From: JBBQZP01 sp038207585
GTDB taxonomy: Bacteria > Pseudomonadota > Alphaproteobacteria > Rhodobacterales > Rhodobacteraceae
Length of the DNA stretch: 64,000 nt
Direction of reading: 5' to 3'
Assembly: GCA_038207585.1 (NCBI GenBank)
Contig: JBBQZP010000013.1
Coordinates: forward strand, 1-64,000
Below, one piece after another: positions 7,899-16,986 of this stretch (the first letter of the stretch is position 1; each line of letters opens with the position of its first letter). A model generated the notes under the pieces. It had not been told where the DNA came from, searched no databases, and worked only from the letters and a program-made list of their open reading frames with translations. The position numbers were made by a program, and so were the translations under genes.

Positions 7899-8519
7899 TC
7901 AACGGCCGATGCCGCGCCGCGCCGCATCAAGTTCTGCCTCGAGTTCGGCAATGCGCACGTGCAGCGGTTCTGTCGCAGCGCCAATCTCATCGCGGGTGAA
8001 CCGCTCGGGGATGTGCTGCGGGCAGTTCCAGTCGAACCCGGCGACCGTGATCAGGAAGCCCCGTTCGACACGGGCCCGGTAGTCCGGCATTTCCAGCCGG
8101 GACAAAGTGGTTTCATGCTCAGGAACGACAATGGTCGCATGCCCGAAAAGCTTCAGCCGCGTTTTGTTGGCGTAATCCATGAAGAACAACGACACGCGGT
8201 TGTCGGTCGCCAGGTTCCCGACGGTGACGTACTGCCGGTTGCCGCGGAAGTCCGCGAAGCCGATGGTTATGTCATCCAGAACGCGCACGAATCCCGCGGG
8301 TCCGCCGCGATGCTGGATGTAGGGCCAGCCCGTCTCGCCCACCGACCCCATGTAGAACGAGTCCCGGGCAGCGATGAATGCGGCCTCTGCCCTGCCGAGG
8401 CGGTGGTTCGTGCGCTCCGCCTCACCTTCCATCCGGGCATAAGCCGTCCGGCTACCCTGCTTTTCTTGAACGGCCTGAACGGTCGGCGTAAAGGCGATTT
8501 CTGCGAAACCATGCGACAT
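7899..8519 (-). CDS. PPOX-class FMN-binding protein
   Basis: A 206-residue split-barrel protein of the pyridoxamine-phosphate-oxidase-like superfamily. It contains the FYMGSVGETGWPYIQHRGG strand pair, the FADFRGNRQYVTVGNL segment and the VSLFFMDY strand expected around the FMN site. The C-terminal tail (about 170-206) is a charged helix (IAELEAELDAARRG), possibly a coiled-coil contact. Such proteins are usually flavin-dependent reductases or oxidases of small molecules. It is co-directional with the hydrolase 38 bases downstream and with the DUF1348 protein 30 bases upstream. The exact reaction is not assignable. Confidence 0.85.
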   Translation of the reverse strand: MSHGFAEIAFTPTVQAVQEKQGSRTAYARMEGEAERTNHRLGRAEAAFIAARDSFYMGSVGETGWPYIQHRGGPAGFVRVLDDITIGFADFRGNRQYVTVGNLATDNRVSLFFMDYANKTRLKLFGHATIVVPEHETTLSRLEMPDYRARVERGFLITVAGFDWNCPQHIPERFTRDEIGAATEPLHVRIAELEAELDAARRGIGR

Positions 8520-8549
8520 AGCATTCTCCTGCGTGCGGGCGACGGTCTG

Positions 8550-9035
8550 TCAAAGCCCGAGGTCGGACAGGCCGGGGTGATCTGCGGGGCGCGGGCCCTG
8601 CGGCCAGCGGAATTTGCGGTCAGCCTCGGTGATCGGTTGATCGTTGATGCTGGCAAAGCGCAGTTGCATCAGCCCACGCGCGTCGAACTCCCAGTTCTCG
8701 TTGCCGTGACTGCGAAACCAGTTGCCCGCAGCGTCGCGCCATTCATAGACGAACCGCACAGCGATGCGGTTTTCGGCAAAAGCCCAGAGTTCCTTGATCA
8801 GCCGATACTCAATTTCCCGCGCCCATTTGCGGGTGAGGAAGGCCACGATTTCGGCACGGCCCACCGGAAACTCGGCACGATTGCGCCAGCGGCTTTCCTC
8901 GGTGTAAGCCAGAGACACCCGGCCGGGATCGCGCGAATTCCAGGCATCCTCGGCCATTCTGACCTTCTGGACAGCGGTTTCGCGCGTAAAGGGCGGCAGT
9001 GGCGGCTTGGCTTGCGACGGGATCGTTTCGGTCAT
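8550..9035 (-). CDS. DUF1348 (NTF2-like) protein
   Basis: A 161-residue protein with the DUF1348 signature: a helix (KVRMAEDAWNSRDP), followed by ESRWRNRAEFPVGR, FLTRKWAREIEYRLIKELWAF and RFVYEWRD. These belong to the SnoaL/NTF2-like cone fold. Relatives are found in many bacteria near redox genes and lack a proven reaction. The fold often encloses a small hydrophobic ligand. The final residues overlap no other gene. The gene sits between the MBL hydrolase and the flavoprotein with short spacers, so it is almost certainly in the same transcript. Confidence 0.85.
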   Translation of the reverse strand: MTETIPSQAKPPLPPFTRETAVQKVRMAEDAWNSRDPGRVSLAYTEESRWRNRAEFPVGRAEIVAFLTRKWAREIEYRLIKELWAFAENRIAVRFVYEWRDAAGNWFRSHGNENWEFDARGLMQLRFASINDQPITEADRKFRWPQGPRPADHPGLSDLGL

Positions 9036-9089
9036 TTCACTCTCCTCTCAGGGTTCGAGCACCGGCGCGTCAGCGCGCCGGCACCGCAC

Positions 9090-10052
9090 TCAAGCGCCGT
9101 AGGTCCAGTCGGCTGGCAGCCAATTCAGTGCGCCTGCGTCCTTGACGATCCGCCCGACGCCAGGAAACGGCATATGCGTGGCAGCCAGCAGGGACCCTTC
9201 CTCGGCGGCCTCGGCGAAAAAGCGGGCGCGGGTGGCGTCAGCGGCCGCCTTGTCCATCTCGAAGATGATGCCAAAGCCCGGCAGGGCCGGATGCGCCGCC
9301 GGATGGAACAGCATGTCCGCAACCAGATTCAAGCTTGCGCCGCCATCTTCGATGCGAACACCGATCTGCCCCGGCGTATGGCCCGAGAGGTCAAACACCG
9401 AAAGGCCCGGCGCGATCTGGCGATTGCCGTCGATTTGTTGCAACCGAGGGTAAAGCCGGACGAGTTCAGCGGCCGCGGCAAAGCTGGATTTCGTGATTTC
9501 CGGTGCCTGCGCCTCAATCGACGGATCGGTGAAGGTCCGCACGTCGCGCCGGTCGATATAGACATCCGCGTTCAGAAAGTTGTTGCGGTTTCCGGCCACC
9601 ATGCCACCAATATGGTCGATATGGGCATGGGTCAGAATGACGGCGTCGATCTGCTCGGGTGAAATGCCAAGCGCGGCCAAAGTGTTGGGCAGATAGCCCG
9701 AGGTCGGACTGACCGTGCCTGCGGGCCCACTGTCCACCAGGACATAGCGGTCACCGTCGTTGATCAGCCAAGTCGAGAAACCACTCCGAACGCCGTTCTT
9801 GCCAGCTGCATGAACGGCGGCGGTGGCTTGCTGCGCCTGATCGGGTGTGACGCCGGTAAACCAATCAAACGGGAAGTCGATATAGCCGTCAGAAATTACG
9901 GTCACTTCAAAGCGCCCGATCTGGTAACGAGAGGTCACCGGAAGGTGCGTCAGCGGCCCTGCGGATCGTGCCTGAAGGGTGCCAGGCACGGCCGCCAGCA
10001 GCGGTGCTGCGAAAAGCGATGCGGCAAAGCCGCGACGGGTAATAATTGCCAT
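9090..10052 (-). CDS. Exported MBL-fold metallohydrolase
   Basis: A 320-residue metallo-beta-lactamase-fold hydrolase with an N-terminal ITRRGFAAS plus hydrophobic segment and an ARS cleavage-like site, consistent with Tat or Sec export. The metal motif LTHAHIDHIGG (HxHxDH) is complete. A downstream FDLSGHTPGQIG provides the next histidine, and ADMLFH and the late ATHMPF histidine complete a two-metal centre. Members of this branch include lactonases and other hydrolases; a lactone substrate is possible but not shown. Spacing to both neighbours is about 54 bases, consistent with one operon. Confidence 0.88.
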   Translation of the reverse strand: MAIITRRGFAASLFAAPLLAAVPGTLQARSAGPLTHLPVTSRYQIGRFEVTVISDGYIDFPFDWFTGVTPDQAQQATAAVHAAGKNGVRSGFSTWLINDGDRYVLVDSGPAGTVSPTSGYLPNTLAALGISPEQIDAVILTHAHIDHIGGMVAGNRNNFLNADVYIDRRDVRTFTDPSIEAQAPEITKSSFAAAAELVRLYPRLQQIDGNRQIAPGLSVFDLSGHTPGQIGVRIEDGGASLNLVADMLFHPAAHPALPGFGIIFEMDKAAADATRARFFAEAAEEGSLLAATHMPFPGVGRIVKDAGALNWLPADWTYGA

Positions 10053-10106
10053 TGGTTGGCTCCTGTCGAATGGCCCTGCATCGCTTGGGCCTGTTTCTGT
10101 TTGGGG

Positions 10107-10652
10107 TCAGGCCGCTTGGTGCAGATCAATCTTCGGAAAATCGATCTCGACCTGGGTGGATTTACCCAGAAGATTGGTGAAAATATTCATCGCGACATGG
10201 GTGATGATCTCGATGATCTCGCCGTCCGAATGGCCAGCCGCGCGCACGGCATCGACCTCGGCTTTGCTGACCTGACCGGTGTGCGTTACAAGGGCGCGTG
10301 TGAAGATCAGCGCGGCTTCAGCCTTAGCATCCGACGAACGTCCTTGGCGGTTGGCCAGCATTTCATCGCTGCCGAGGCCCGCCTTGCGGCCGATCGCCGT
10401 ATGCGCCGAAACGCAGTATTGGCAAGCATTCTGTTCGGCGACGGCCAGCGCAATACGCTCGCGCGTTTTCGGGTCCAGCGCACCCGAGCCTGCGATGGCG
10501 TGAAGCCCGAGGAACGCACTCAGCGCCGCCGGGGAATTGGCCAGCACGCGGATGAAGTTGGGAACCATGCCAAGGCCGGACTGGACGGCGTCCAGCAGTT
10601 GTTTGGCTTCGCCAGTGGCGGTTTGGGGATCGATGACGGCAACACGAGCCAT
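10107..10652 (-). CDS. Carboxymuconolactone decarboxylase/AhpD-like peroxidase protein
   Basis: A 181-residue all-helical CMD/AhpD-family protein. The core motif is EQNACQYCVSAHTAIGRKAG, with the redox CxxC pair followed three residues later by the proton-relay His. This is typical of peroxidase-related (uncharacterised) members. It probably reduces organic peroxides or recycles a thiol partner, which fits the neighbouring glutaredoxin. The ATG at 10652 is chosen because AAGGA stands 9 bases upstream and the family begins with ARVAVIDP; the open frame runs further upstream without support. It is the first gene of the operon and is divergent from the LysR gene, 127 bases away. Confidence 0.88.
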   Translation of the reverse strand: MARVAVIDPQTATGEAKQLLDAVQSGLGMVPNFIRVLANSPAALSAFLGLHAIAGSGALDPKTRERIALAVAEQNACQYCVSAHTAIGRKAGLGSDEMLANRQGRSSDAKAEAALIFTRALVTHTGQVSKAEVDAVRAAGHSDGEIIEIITHVAMNIFTNLLGKSTQVEIDFPKIDLHQAA

Positions 10653-10748
10653 GAGAGATGTCCTTGTCTGGTTGAAGGTGCGGGGCACTTCACCGCCGCT
10701 GTTCCGGACAATGCCTGATTGCAGTCCTTGCAAGAATACCCGATGTGT

Positions 10749-10763
10749 GGAATTCATTATTCC
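10749..10763. promoter_or_regulatory. Likely LysR operator in the divergent promoter
   Basis: A perfect inverted repeat GGAAT-N5-ATTCC lies 17 bases before the LysR start, and a third GGAAT follows at 10771-10775. LysR-type proteins bind dyads of about 15 bases between themselves and a divergent target operon. Both the position and the symmetry fit. Confidence 0.55.
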
Positions 10764-10779
10764 GGTAGGGGGAATAAAA

Positions 10780-11721
10780 ATGGATCGTTTGCACGAGATC
10801 GAAGTCTTTGTCACAGTTGCGGATGCGGGCAGCTTTGCCAAGGCAGGCAGTCGGTTGCGTCTGTCGCCCCCTGCGGTGACCCGGGCAATTGCCGCCCTTG
10901 AAGACCGCCTCGGCGCGCAAGTATTCACCCGCACAACGCGCAGTCTGGCCATAACAGAGGTCGGTCAACGGTTTCTGGAGAATGCCCGGCGCATCCTGAC
11001 CGACCTCGACATGGCGGAAAGAGAGGCCGTGGGTGAGACCGCCATCCCGCATGGCCATCTGACAATAACCGCGTCGGTCACCTTCGGGCGACTCATATTG
11101 GCCCCCCAGATTTGCAGTTTCCTGAATCAGTATCCGCAGGTCACGGTATCGGTGCTGATGGTTGATCGCATCGTCTCACTCGTCGAAGAAGGCATTGACG
11201 TGGCTGTGCGCATCGGCCCCCTGCCGGATTCGAGCCTGGCTGCAAAGCGGATCGGATCCGTGCGCCGGTTGCTTGTCGCAAGCCCCGACTACCTTGCCCG
11301 CCGAGGCATCCCCACCGCGCCGACCGATCTGAAGCTGCATGCGGTGATTGCCTTCACGGGCCTGATGCCCAATCGCGAATGGCGTTTCGGAAGCGGGCAA
11401 GGCCAAACCAGTGTCACGCTTGATCCGCTGATCGAGATCAACGATGCGCAGGCAGCGATTGACGCAGCCGAGATGGGCCACGGCATCACGGTGGCGCTGT
11501 CCTACATGGTTCATGAAAAGATCAAGGCGGGCAAACTGGTTGAGGTTCTCGACAAGGTCGCGCCGCCGCAACAACCGGTTCACCTTATCTACTCCCAGAC
11601 GCGGCTGATTGCACCAAAGATCCGGGCATTCGTTGACTTTGTAGCACCGCCTCTGAAACAGACAATTATTGGGCTTTCGTCGGCGAACAGATCATTCTCG
11701 AACTTGCTTCCTGCGCTTTGA
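10780..11721 (+). CDS. LysR-family transcriptional regulator
   Basis: A 313-residue LysR-type regulator. The winged helix-turn-helix occupies about residues 1-60 (FVTVADAGSFAKAGSRLRLSPPAVTRAIAALEDRLG), followed by the linker helix and a two-lobed effector domain (about 90-300). The ATG at 10780 is chosen because the family begins a few residues before EVFVTV and TAGGGGG precedes it. A longer in-frame start at 10537 would run through the divergent operon's promoter. It most likely controls the minus-strand redox operon and itself through the shared 127-base promoter region. The effector is unknown; the composition of the operon suggests an electrophile, quinone or peroxide signal. Confidence 0.92.
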   Translation: MDRLHEIEVFVTVADAGSFAKAGSRLRLSPPAVTRAIAALEDRLGAQVFTRTTRSLAITEVGQRFLENARRILTDLDMAEREAVGETAIPHGHLTITASVTFGRLILAPQICSFLNQYPQVTVSVLMVDRIVSLVEEGIDVAVRIGPLPDSSLAAKRIGSVRRLLVASPDYLARRGIPTAPTDLKLHAVIAFTGLMPNREWRFGSGQGQTSVTLDPLIEINDAQAAIDAAEMGHGITVALSYMVHEKIKAGKLVEVLDKVAPPQQPVHLIYSQTRLIAPKIRAFVDFVAPPLKQTIIGLSSANRSFSNLLPAL

Positions 11722-12259
11722 TGTCCTTGACTCCAGCTCCGGTCATCAACCTACGCAGGCAGCCTTCGCTTCCTGGAAATCCGTCTCCACATAGACCCCT
11801 GAGCAATCGTAAGCGATCGCCGCTACTGCTGCCCCGTAGTTCATGAAGTGCCCTATTGACAGGAACTGCGTGTTGGCGGGAAAGACCGTAGTGATCTCTC
11901 CTGATCGAAGACCGCGCCCGCGACCTCGTCTACCAACCGCAGGCGATCAGATCGTGGCGGCGGATCTCCGCAAGAGGTTCGATTCAGAGCGGACGCTGGG
12001 GCTTAATTCGGCGAACGGCTGCAGTCCGCCCTTCGCGTAGGAGCATCGTGCAGAAGCTGGCAGGCCCAGATGTGCTCACGCCTGCCGACGAACATAAAGC
12101 CCGTTTTAGGATCCTCGCTGCGCCTGCTGATCTTTCATGCCTTCTTTATCAGGCGGCTCGTTCAACCCATTCTGCACCGACACTTCCAGCGGATCTGAGG
12201 GTTGTTTCTAACCCGGGACATGCATCAGTTCGATACAAGCCATGGTCGAGCCTACGCGG
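11722..12259. other. Intergenic stretch between LysR and replication genes
   Basis: About 540 bases with no gene that I can support. Open frames of 65 residues (plus strand, from 11843), the start of a 213-residue plus-strand frame from 12048 that lies mostly antisense to the primase gene, and a 32-codon minus-strand frame (11746-11844) exist but have no recognisable family. The region may hold degraded sequence. No terminator with a U-tract is visible. Confidence 0.4.
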
Positions 12260-15200
12260 TCAACTGTCGGACTCAAACACGCAGCTATCATCCGCCTTCG
12301 ACCGTTCGATTGCGTCCTTCAGCCACTGTGACACTTGCGGCAAGCTGCGCTTCAGTTGGAGGATAGATATCGGCATTTCCCTCAACAGATCCCAGCGCGA
12401 GAGTTGTGTTTCGCGCCACACACGTGCGAGGTCGTGCATCAACCATAGGTCTTGCGTCGTGTACCGCCAGACCCGTGATTTGTCACAGTTCGCCCCTCTA
12501 GTATTAACTAGAATAGGCCCCTTCTGTGACACTCTTGACTGCTTTCCACGAGCGCCCAAACCTGCCCGCTCTAGGATCGCCTTCACTTCTCTGACCGCAT
12601 GGCTAGGCCGTCTCAAAGGCTTGATTTGGTCTAACTTGTTGATGAAGCCAGACGCGTATTTCAAGCCAACTATGCCACAGGCGGCATAAAGCGCCGGCTT
12701 TCTCATCACGCGGTCCAGGATGTGATCTGCAGCCTGAGGGGTGAGCCAGTCGTGTGCGGCGATGTCAAATCCGGCGAATAGCTCGGTATACATCTCACGC
12801 CGCGCCGCCCGTAGTTGTCGCTCAGAGAAGAGTTTGGGTCCAAAGCAGTCCTCCAGGTTCTCCAAACCGAAAAGATCAATGAACCGCTCGAGCTTGTGCT
12901 GCAGCCGCCGCTCATCCCAAAGCTGAATGTCGTCAGGTAACAAAGTTCGGACACCCAAAAATTCTCGGATGCGCGCCGCCTCCAACTGTATCTCAAGAAC
13001 CTCGATCCGGGCCTGGTGCTCACTCGTGGTATTTGAACGGACACTGCCCAATTGGCGCAACTTCTCCAAAGTGATGGCGACCGAATGTGACGGCGCCGCT
13101 AGCAATTTCGACACACGCGCAAGACGCTCAGCTTCCATAGCCGGTTTTATGTCAGCTTTAGCATCATCACATACTCCTTGCCTCACCTTCCAGCCTTCAC
13201 GCTCGAGAAGCCAAAACAGCCCTGCCGCAAAGTCTGCCTTCCCGTTCGCTTGGTCAGCTTCCAATCCGGCAATCAGGAAATCGAAATCCCCCGGGGGTAT
13301 CGGGTCATTTTGCAGCGCGAGCGCCTCAGATCGACCGCCGATCAGTTGTTTTGCCATCACCCCGTGCGGCAAATTGTTCTGCATAACGCCAACCAAGAAA
13401 CGATCGACATAACGAACACGCGCAAGTTGCTGAACAGCATCTCCCGGAGTAATCGCAATGCCGGACCCCAGAAACGCCACCAAAGTGAAGTGGGAGTCGC
13501 CGCGATGCTCAATAGATAGCCCACTCGATATCACGGGTGAGGCGATGACAATGTCATAGGATCTACTCGCCGCATCGGCATCTTGCAGGAAAGCCATCGG
13601 CTCGGGCCGACCTTTCGTTTCAGCTGTAATGGCGATGGCCCGGTAGCCCAAGTTTGCAAAATGCCGCTCCATGGCCTGTGCAAACTTTTTGCTTTCGCAC
13701 GCGAGCCAGACTTTTCCACCACTCGCAAGTTCGACCATGATATCGGCGATGACGCTGGATCGCACGCGCGGCGAAGGACCAATACGGAATTCAACTGTAC
13801 GATTTACGTGCTGTGGTTCAGCGATAATGATCTGGAAGCGCTCGCCCGGGCGGCACTCTTCTAGAAACTTCAACGTGCGAGCGTCCATATGCGCGTCGGC
13901 CACGACGACAGTGTGGGCGTCAATGATGAGTTGCCGAAGCCGCTGATAAACCCCCGCCGCAGTCGCATGAGCCGTTCGGCACTGACCAGGGCTTGCGAGA
14001 AACGCTAGGACCTGCCTCACCTCATCGATGAAGACGACTTTCGGCTTGGGCAGCATTTCGACAATGTCCATACGCGTCGTGGACGGAAGGCAGACTGCGA
14101 GGCCACCGAGGCTTTCAACATCCTGACTCGCCGCATGCGAATAGTTGGCCAATTCTAGGCGCTTCGCCAACTCCCCTGTCAAAGAAATCCGGTGGCATAT
14201 CGCCATCGCGGGGCGGCCCTGCGTCTTGGCTTCTCGAACGAGTGGTGCACCGACATGCTGCGTCTTGCCAAAACCCAGGGGTGCCACCACCACCACAACG
14301 CCCTGAGGCAAGCCCTCCACGGCGCCCGCGAGACTGTCGACGTGTTGGACATGGTGCACGTTGAGCAAGTTCGCATTCATCGTGTAGGGAGCGAGTATCC
14401 GTTCCTTCCTCTTTGAAAGCCGGAAATGGAATCGGTTTCTGAGCGCTTGGTAAAAGTCCTCCGGCAGGATCTTTGGCAGGAGGCAGCCGCAAATCCACGC
14501 GATCACCTCCTCAATGGATCGCTGCGCCGGTACCGACAAAAACAGCCGGTTCGCAACGGCCATTGCATTTGGCCTGGCATTGCCCATGTCGCTTTCGGCC
14601 AGCAATGCCATCATCCCCTTTATCGATGCGTCAGGAAGTTGACCTGGAAACGGCAGCCTTTCGCTGCCTTCAACCTGATCCTCGACATCGGCAAAGCGGG
14701 CGAAGCGAAATATGCGGCGCAGACCGTGCGCGTGATCGACGATGACGGGAACTCTTCCTTCGCTCCAGAGCAGCGTCGCTTTGCCACGGCCATATGACAA
14801 CCCGTCCAACGGCGACGGCATCGAAAGTTTGTTGACCTTCCGACCTTGGTCCAACAGATCACCGACCCGGACCAAGCTCCCGTCGTCCATTTCAAGCATT
14901 GCGTCATCTTCCAGTAGACGATGTTGATGCATCACCTCGACTGCCTTGAAAGCAAGCTTGGCAGAGATACCCGTCTTGGACATGATCCGGCGCGCCTGGT
15001 CTTTCCTCCAGGCTCGTTCCTTTTTGGCTGCCCGTGGCTTGATTGCCTCCTTCGCTGCATAGAGCGCTCGTTCTGATGCCGCTCCTTCCGGCCGCAGCGG
15101 TGCATGAAGAACATTGCCCTCTTGGCCCAAAATCGCCGGTGCCGTCCTTGAGACGCCCTCTCCGAGTTCCGGCGGCCCCGCAAATACGAGCCGCTCAGGC

Positions 15201-15913
15201 CCCCAGACAGTCGTATCAAAGATCGATCGTGTCAGCAGGGCCCCGGATGCAGACACTTTGATCCAGCCAAGGCCCTCGGACCAAGCGCGCTGCTGTAGGG
15301 TTTCCAAGACCTCCTTGCTCTTAGACTGGTCAGAGACAAGCACGTAGAGATGGAACCCCTTAATGTCCGTCGGCGGCTCCTCAGCGCTCTTATGCACACC
15401 GCCTGAGCTTGAGGGTTTCGAGACCCGGCAGGCTTCCTTGAGGCCTGGCCAGACGTGTTCCATCGCAGCAACCGCGCCACCCAGTTCGGCAATGCGCTCT
15501 TCGACCGATTGTGGCATCTGATCGGTATCATAGTCCAACAGGACCCAGCCCGGACCATTCGCCAGATGAAAGGTCTCGCGTGTCCGTTTGGTGCCGTTCA
15601 ATGCCAAATGAAAAGTTTCAGGCAGGTGTGGCGCAGTTCCAAGCACCAACGCCATGTCTGAAGACAGTTCTCCTAAAGCGATAGTGAACTCCTGGGCTGA
15701 TGATACAGGCACGCGTAGGGCACCCCACTCAGAGTGATTGCCAGCTGACGTTTTGGTGATCTGGCCATCAACACCGATCGCAAAGCGTTTACCCACAAAA
15801 CTATTTGCAATCAGAACGGTGAGATTTGCCATGGGGCGATCGCTTGGTTCAGACTGAGGCCTGGCGGCAGACGCCGCGTTCGCTGGATTGAGGGTGTTTG
15901 CCACTTCGCTCAC
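12260..15913 (-). CDS. Primase-helicase replication protein (CyRepA1-like)
   Basis: A 1217-residue protein resembling plasmid replication initiators of the CyRepA1/origin-binding type. The N-terminal part carries motifs of an archaeo-eukaryotic-type primase: hDhD as LLDYDTD (Asp127, Asp129), the sxH-like GFHLYV (His188) and a late acidic residue (Asp233, SIFDTT). The second half is a superfamily 2 helicase: Walker A APLGFGKT (Lys550), DE-box FIDEVR (630-633), motif V VIASPVISSGLS, and motif VI QQLARVRYVD. The C-terminal 350 residues are helical without a recognised domain. The start overlaps the stop of the upstream AlpA-like gene by 4 bases, indicating coupled translation. It likely initiates replication of the element, in excised form, by opening and priming its origin. 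The primase assignment is inferred from motif spacing. Confidence 0.75.
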   Translation of the reverse strand: MSEVANTLNPANAASAARPQSEPSDRPMANLTVLIANSFVGKRFAIGVDGQITKTSAGNHSEWGALRVPVSSAQEFTIALGELSSDMALVLGTAPHLPETFHLALNGTKRTRETFHLANGPGWVLLDYDTDQMPQSVEERIAELGGAVAAMEHVWPGLKEACRVSKPSSSGGVHKSAEEPPTDIKGFHLYVLVSDQSKSKEVLETLQQRAWSEGLGWIKVSASGALLTRSIFDTTVWGPERLVFAGPPELGEGVSRTAPAILGQEGNVLHAPLRPEGAASERALYAAKEAIKPRAAKKERAWRKDQARRIMSKTGISAKLAFKAVEVMHQHRLLEDDAMLEMDDGSLVRVGDLLDQGRKVNKLSMPSPLDGLSYGRGKATLLWSEGRVPVIVDHAHGLRRIFRFARFADVEDQVEGSERLPFPGQLPDASIKGMMALLAESDMGNARPNAMAVANRLFLSVPAQRSIEEVIAWICGCLLPKILPEDFYQALRNRFHFRLSKRKERILAPYTMNANLLNVHHVQHVDSLAGAVEGLPQGVVVVVAPLGFGKTQHVGAPLVREAKTQGRPAMAICHRISLTGELAKRLELANYSHAASQDVESLGGLAVCLPSTTRMDIVEMLPKPKVVFIDEVRQVLAFLASPGQCRTAHATAAGVYQRLRQLIIDAHTVVVADAHMDARTLKFLEECRPGERFQIIIAEPQHVNRTVEFRIGPSPRVRSSVIADIMVELASGGKVWLACESKKFAQAMERHFANLGYRAIAITAETKGRPEPMAFLQDADAASRSYDIVIASPVISSGLSIEHRGDSHFTLVAFLGSGIAITPGDAVQQLARVRYVDRFLVGVMQNNLPHGVMAKQLIGGRSEALALQNDPIPPGDFDFLIAGLEADQANGKADFAAGLFWLLEREGWKVRQGVCDDAKADIKPAMEAERLARVSKLLAAPSHSVAITLEKLRQLGSVRSNTTSEHQARIEVLEIQLEAARIREFLGVRTLLPDDIQLWDERRLQHKLERFIDLFGLENLEDCFGPKLFSERQLRAARREMYTELFAGFDIAAHDWLTPQAADHILDRVMRKPALYAACGIVGLKYASGFINKLDQIKPLRRPSHAVREVKAILERAGLGARGKQSRVSQKGPILVNTRGANCDKSRVWRYTTQDLWLMHDLARVWRETQLSRWDLLREMPISILQLKRSLPQVSQWLKDAIERSKADDSCVFESDS

Positions 15914-16188
15914 TCCAACATGTCACGGATTGCCTGCCGGCGACCTTCGTTGCCATGCTCAGCTTCGACGCGTTGCTTTTTCAGCCACTCAGCCACGTCT
16001 TCGAACCGGTAGAAGGCGGTTGATCCTGAGCGGAAGAACGGGGGCGACTGCCGCCGCGCCCGCATTTGAGCCTCGGTTGCGGGCTTTACACCGATAAGCG
16101 CGGCAAAAGCCCTGGCTGGCATCAGCTTCTCAGCCGCATAGAACGCGGGCAGAACGCCGTCGCCTGTATCATCGATGATCTTTGTCAT
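15910..16188 (-). CDS. AlpA-like helix-turn-helix protein
   Basis: A 92-residue protein with a winged-helix/MerR-like excisionase fold: an N-terminal segment (AFAALIGVKPATEAQMRARRQSPPFFRSG) followed by the typical wing and helix TAFYRFEDVAEWLKKQR. Proteins of this type act as excisionases or as regulators of replication and integration genes of mobile elements. The ATGA overlap with the replication gene at 15910-15913 indicates an operon. A 140-base AT-rich leader precedes it. Whether it controls excision, replication or both is not shown. Confidence 0.7.
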   Translation of the reverse strand: MTKIIDDTGDGVLPAFYAAEKLMPARAFAALIGVKPATEAQMRARRQSPPFFRSGSTAFYRFEDVAEWLKKQRVEAEHGNEGRRQAIRDMLE

Positions 16189-16328
16189 AGCTCATACTCC
16201 AAACCTGATTGAGCCAGGGTAGTTAGGAGTTAAGCATATGACAAACATGCATAATATAATGTCTGAAAATAACTTTTGACCGGCTCTTTAGTTGTATTTG
16301 GCGTGTAACTGAAGAGATTTGACCGCTT

Positions 16329-16985
16329 TCATGTGCCTGGTTTTCGCAGCTTATCGGCGCGAATCTGGTCCATTGCTCTGTCGAAGGTTCTGATCGAGAC
16401 TTGCGGGCCTTTTGCCTTATGAACTTTGTCGATCGCTTCCTTTTTCGTTAATCCTCTATGGCCGTCTGGAAACATCTTGACGTAAGCCGCAGCAAATCCC
16501 TCCTGAGCTCTTGGTCGACCGCGGTCTCGCTTTCCAGATTTCGCCGCTGTCCCGATCTCTTTCAACTGCGTCTTAAGAGTTTCGTCGTTCAGGATCATCA
16601 CATGGCTGTATAGGAAAGGCTCTACAAATGCTGAGAGATTTGTATCCTCTTGCCCTTGGTCATAGAGGTCTAAACCATCTGACCAAGGCCTTCCGTACCT
16701 AGATCCTATTTGACCAATCGTCAGACAGAGATAGTCGCCAAACTGGCTTGCTTGTATGTTTCGGGTGAATAACTTTCGAGAAATTCGCACCACCGGATGT
16801 CCCGGCACTATGATTCCAGCAGAGCAGGTGTCGCAGATTAGCCATGTAGATTCATAAACCTCACCATAAAAGGTGCCAGATCCGACTTCTTTCCCATCGC
16901 CCTCGCCACGGTATCGGTTTGCCAAGGCAACCTCTACAAGGTCGAGAACCTCCACCAATGGCACCCATCCCTCGATATAGAACAT
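16329..16985 (-). CDS. Hypothetical protein of the integrase operon
   Basis: I do not recognise this 218-residue protein. The C-terminal part, from the basic KSGKRDRGRPRAQEG segment, looks like a helix-turn-helix (GLTKKEAIDKVHKAKGPQVSIRTFDRAMDQI), so DNA binding is likely. The N-terminal part is acidic and mixed alpha/beta, with a CDTC pair (WLICDTCSAG) and no known motif. The ATG at 16985 lies one base after the integrase stop codon; a TTG start at 16997 would overlap the integrase by 11 bases. The close coupling suggests a role in integration, excision or its control. Confidence 0.6.
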   Translation of the reverse strand: MFYIEGWVPLVEVLDLVEVALANRYRGEGDGKEVGSGTFYGEVYESTWLICDTCSAGIIVPGHPVVRISRKLFTRNIQASQFGDYLCLTIGQIGSRYGRPWSDGLDLYDQGQEDTNLSAFVEPFLYSHVMILNDETLKTQLKEIGTAAKSGKRDRGRPRAQEGFAAAYVKMFPDGHRGLTKKEAIDKVHKAKGPQVSIRTFDRAMDQIRADKLRKPGT

Positions 16986-16986
16986 A

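Noticed and set aside
7183..9662. Long plus-strand open frames (up to 617 codons) antisense to the redox operon.
   Set aside because: High GC coding DNA opens the antisense frame. The opposite strand has recognised families with good ribosome sites throughout.
11746..11844. A 32-codon minus-strand frame with protein-like composition between LysR and the replication gene.
   Set aside because: No ribosome site, no family similarity that I recognise, and the frame extends upstream without an initiator.
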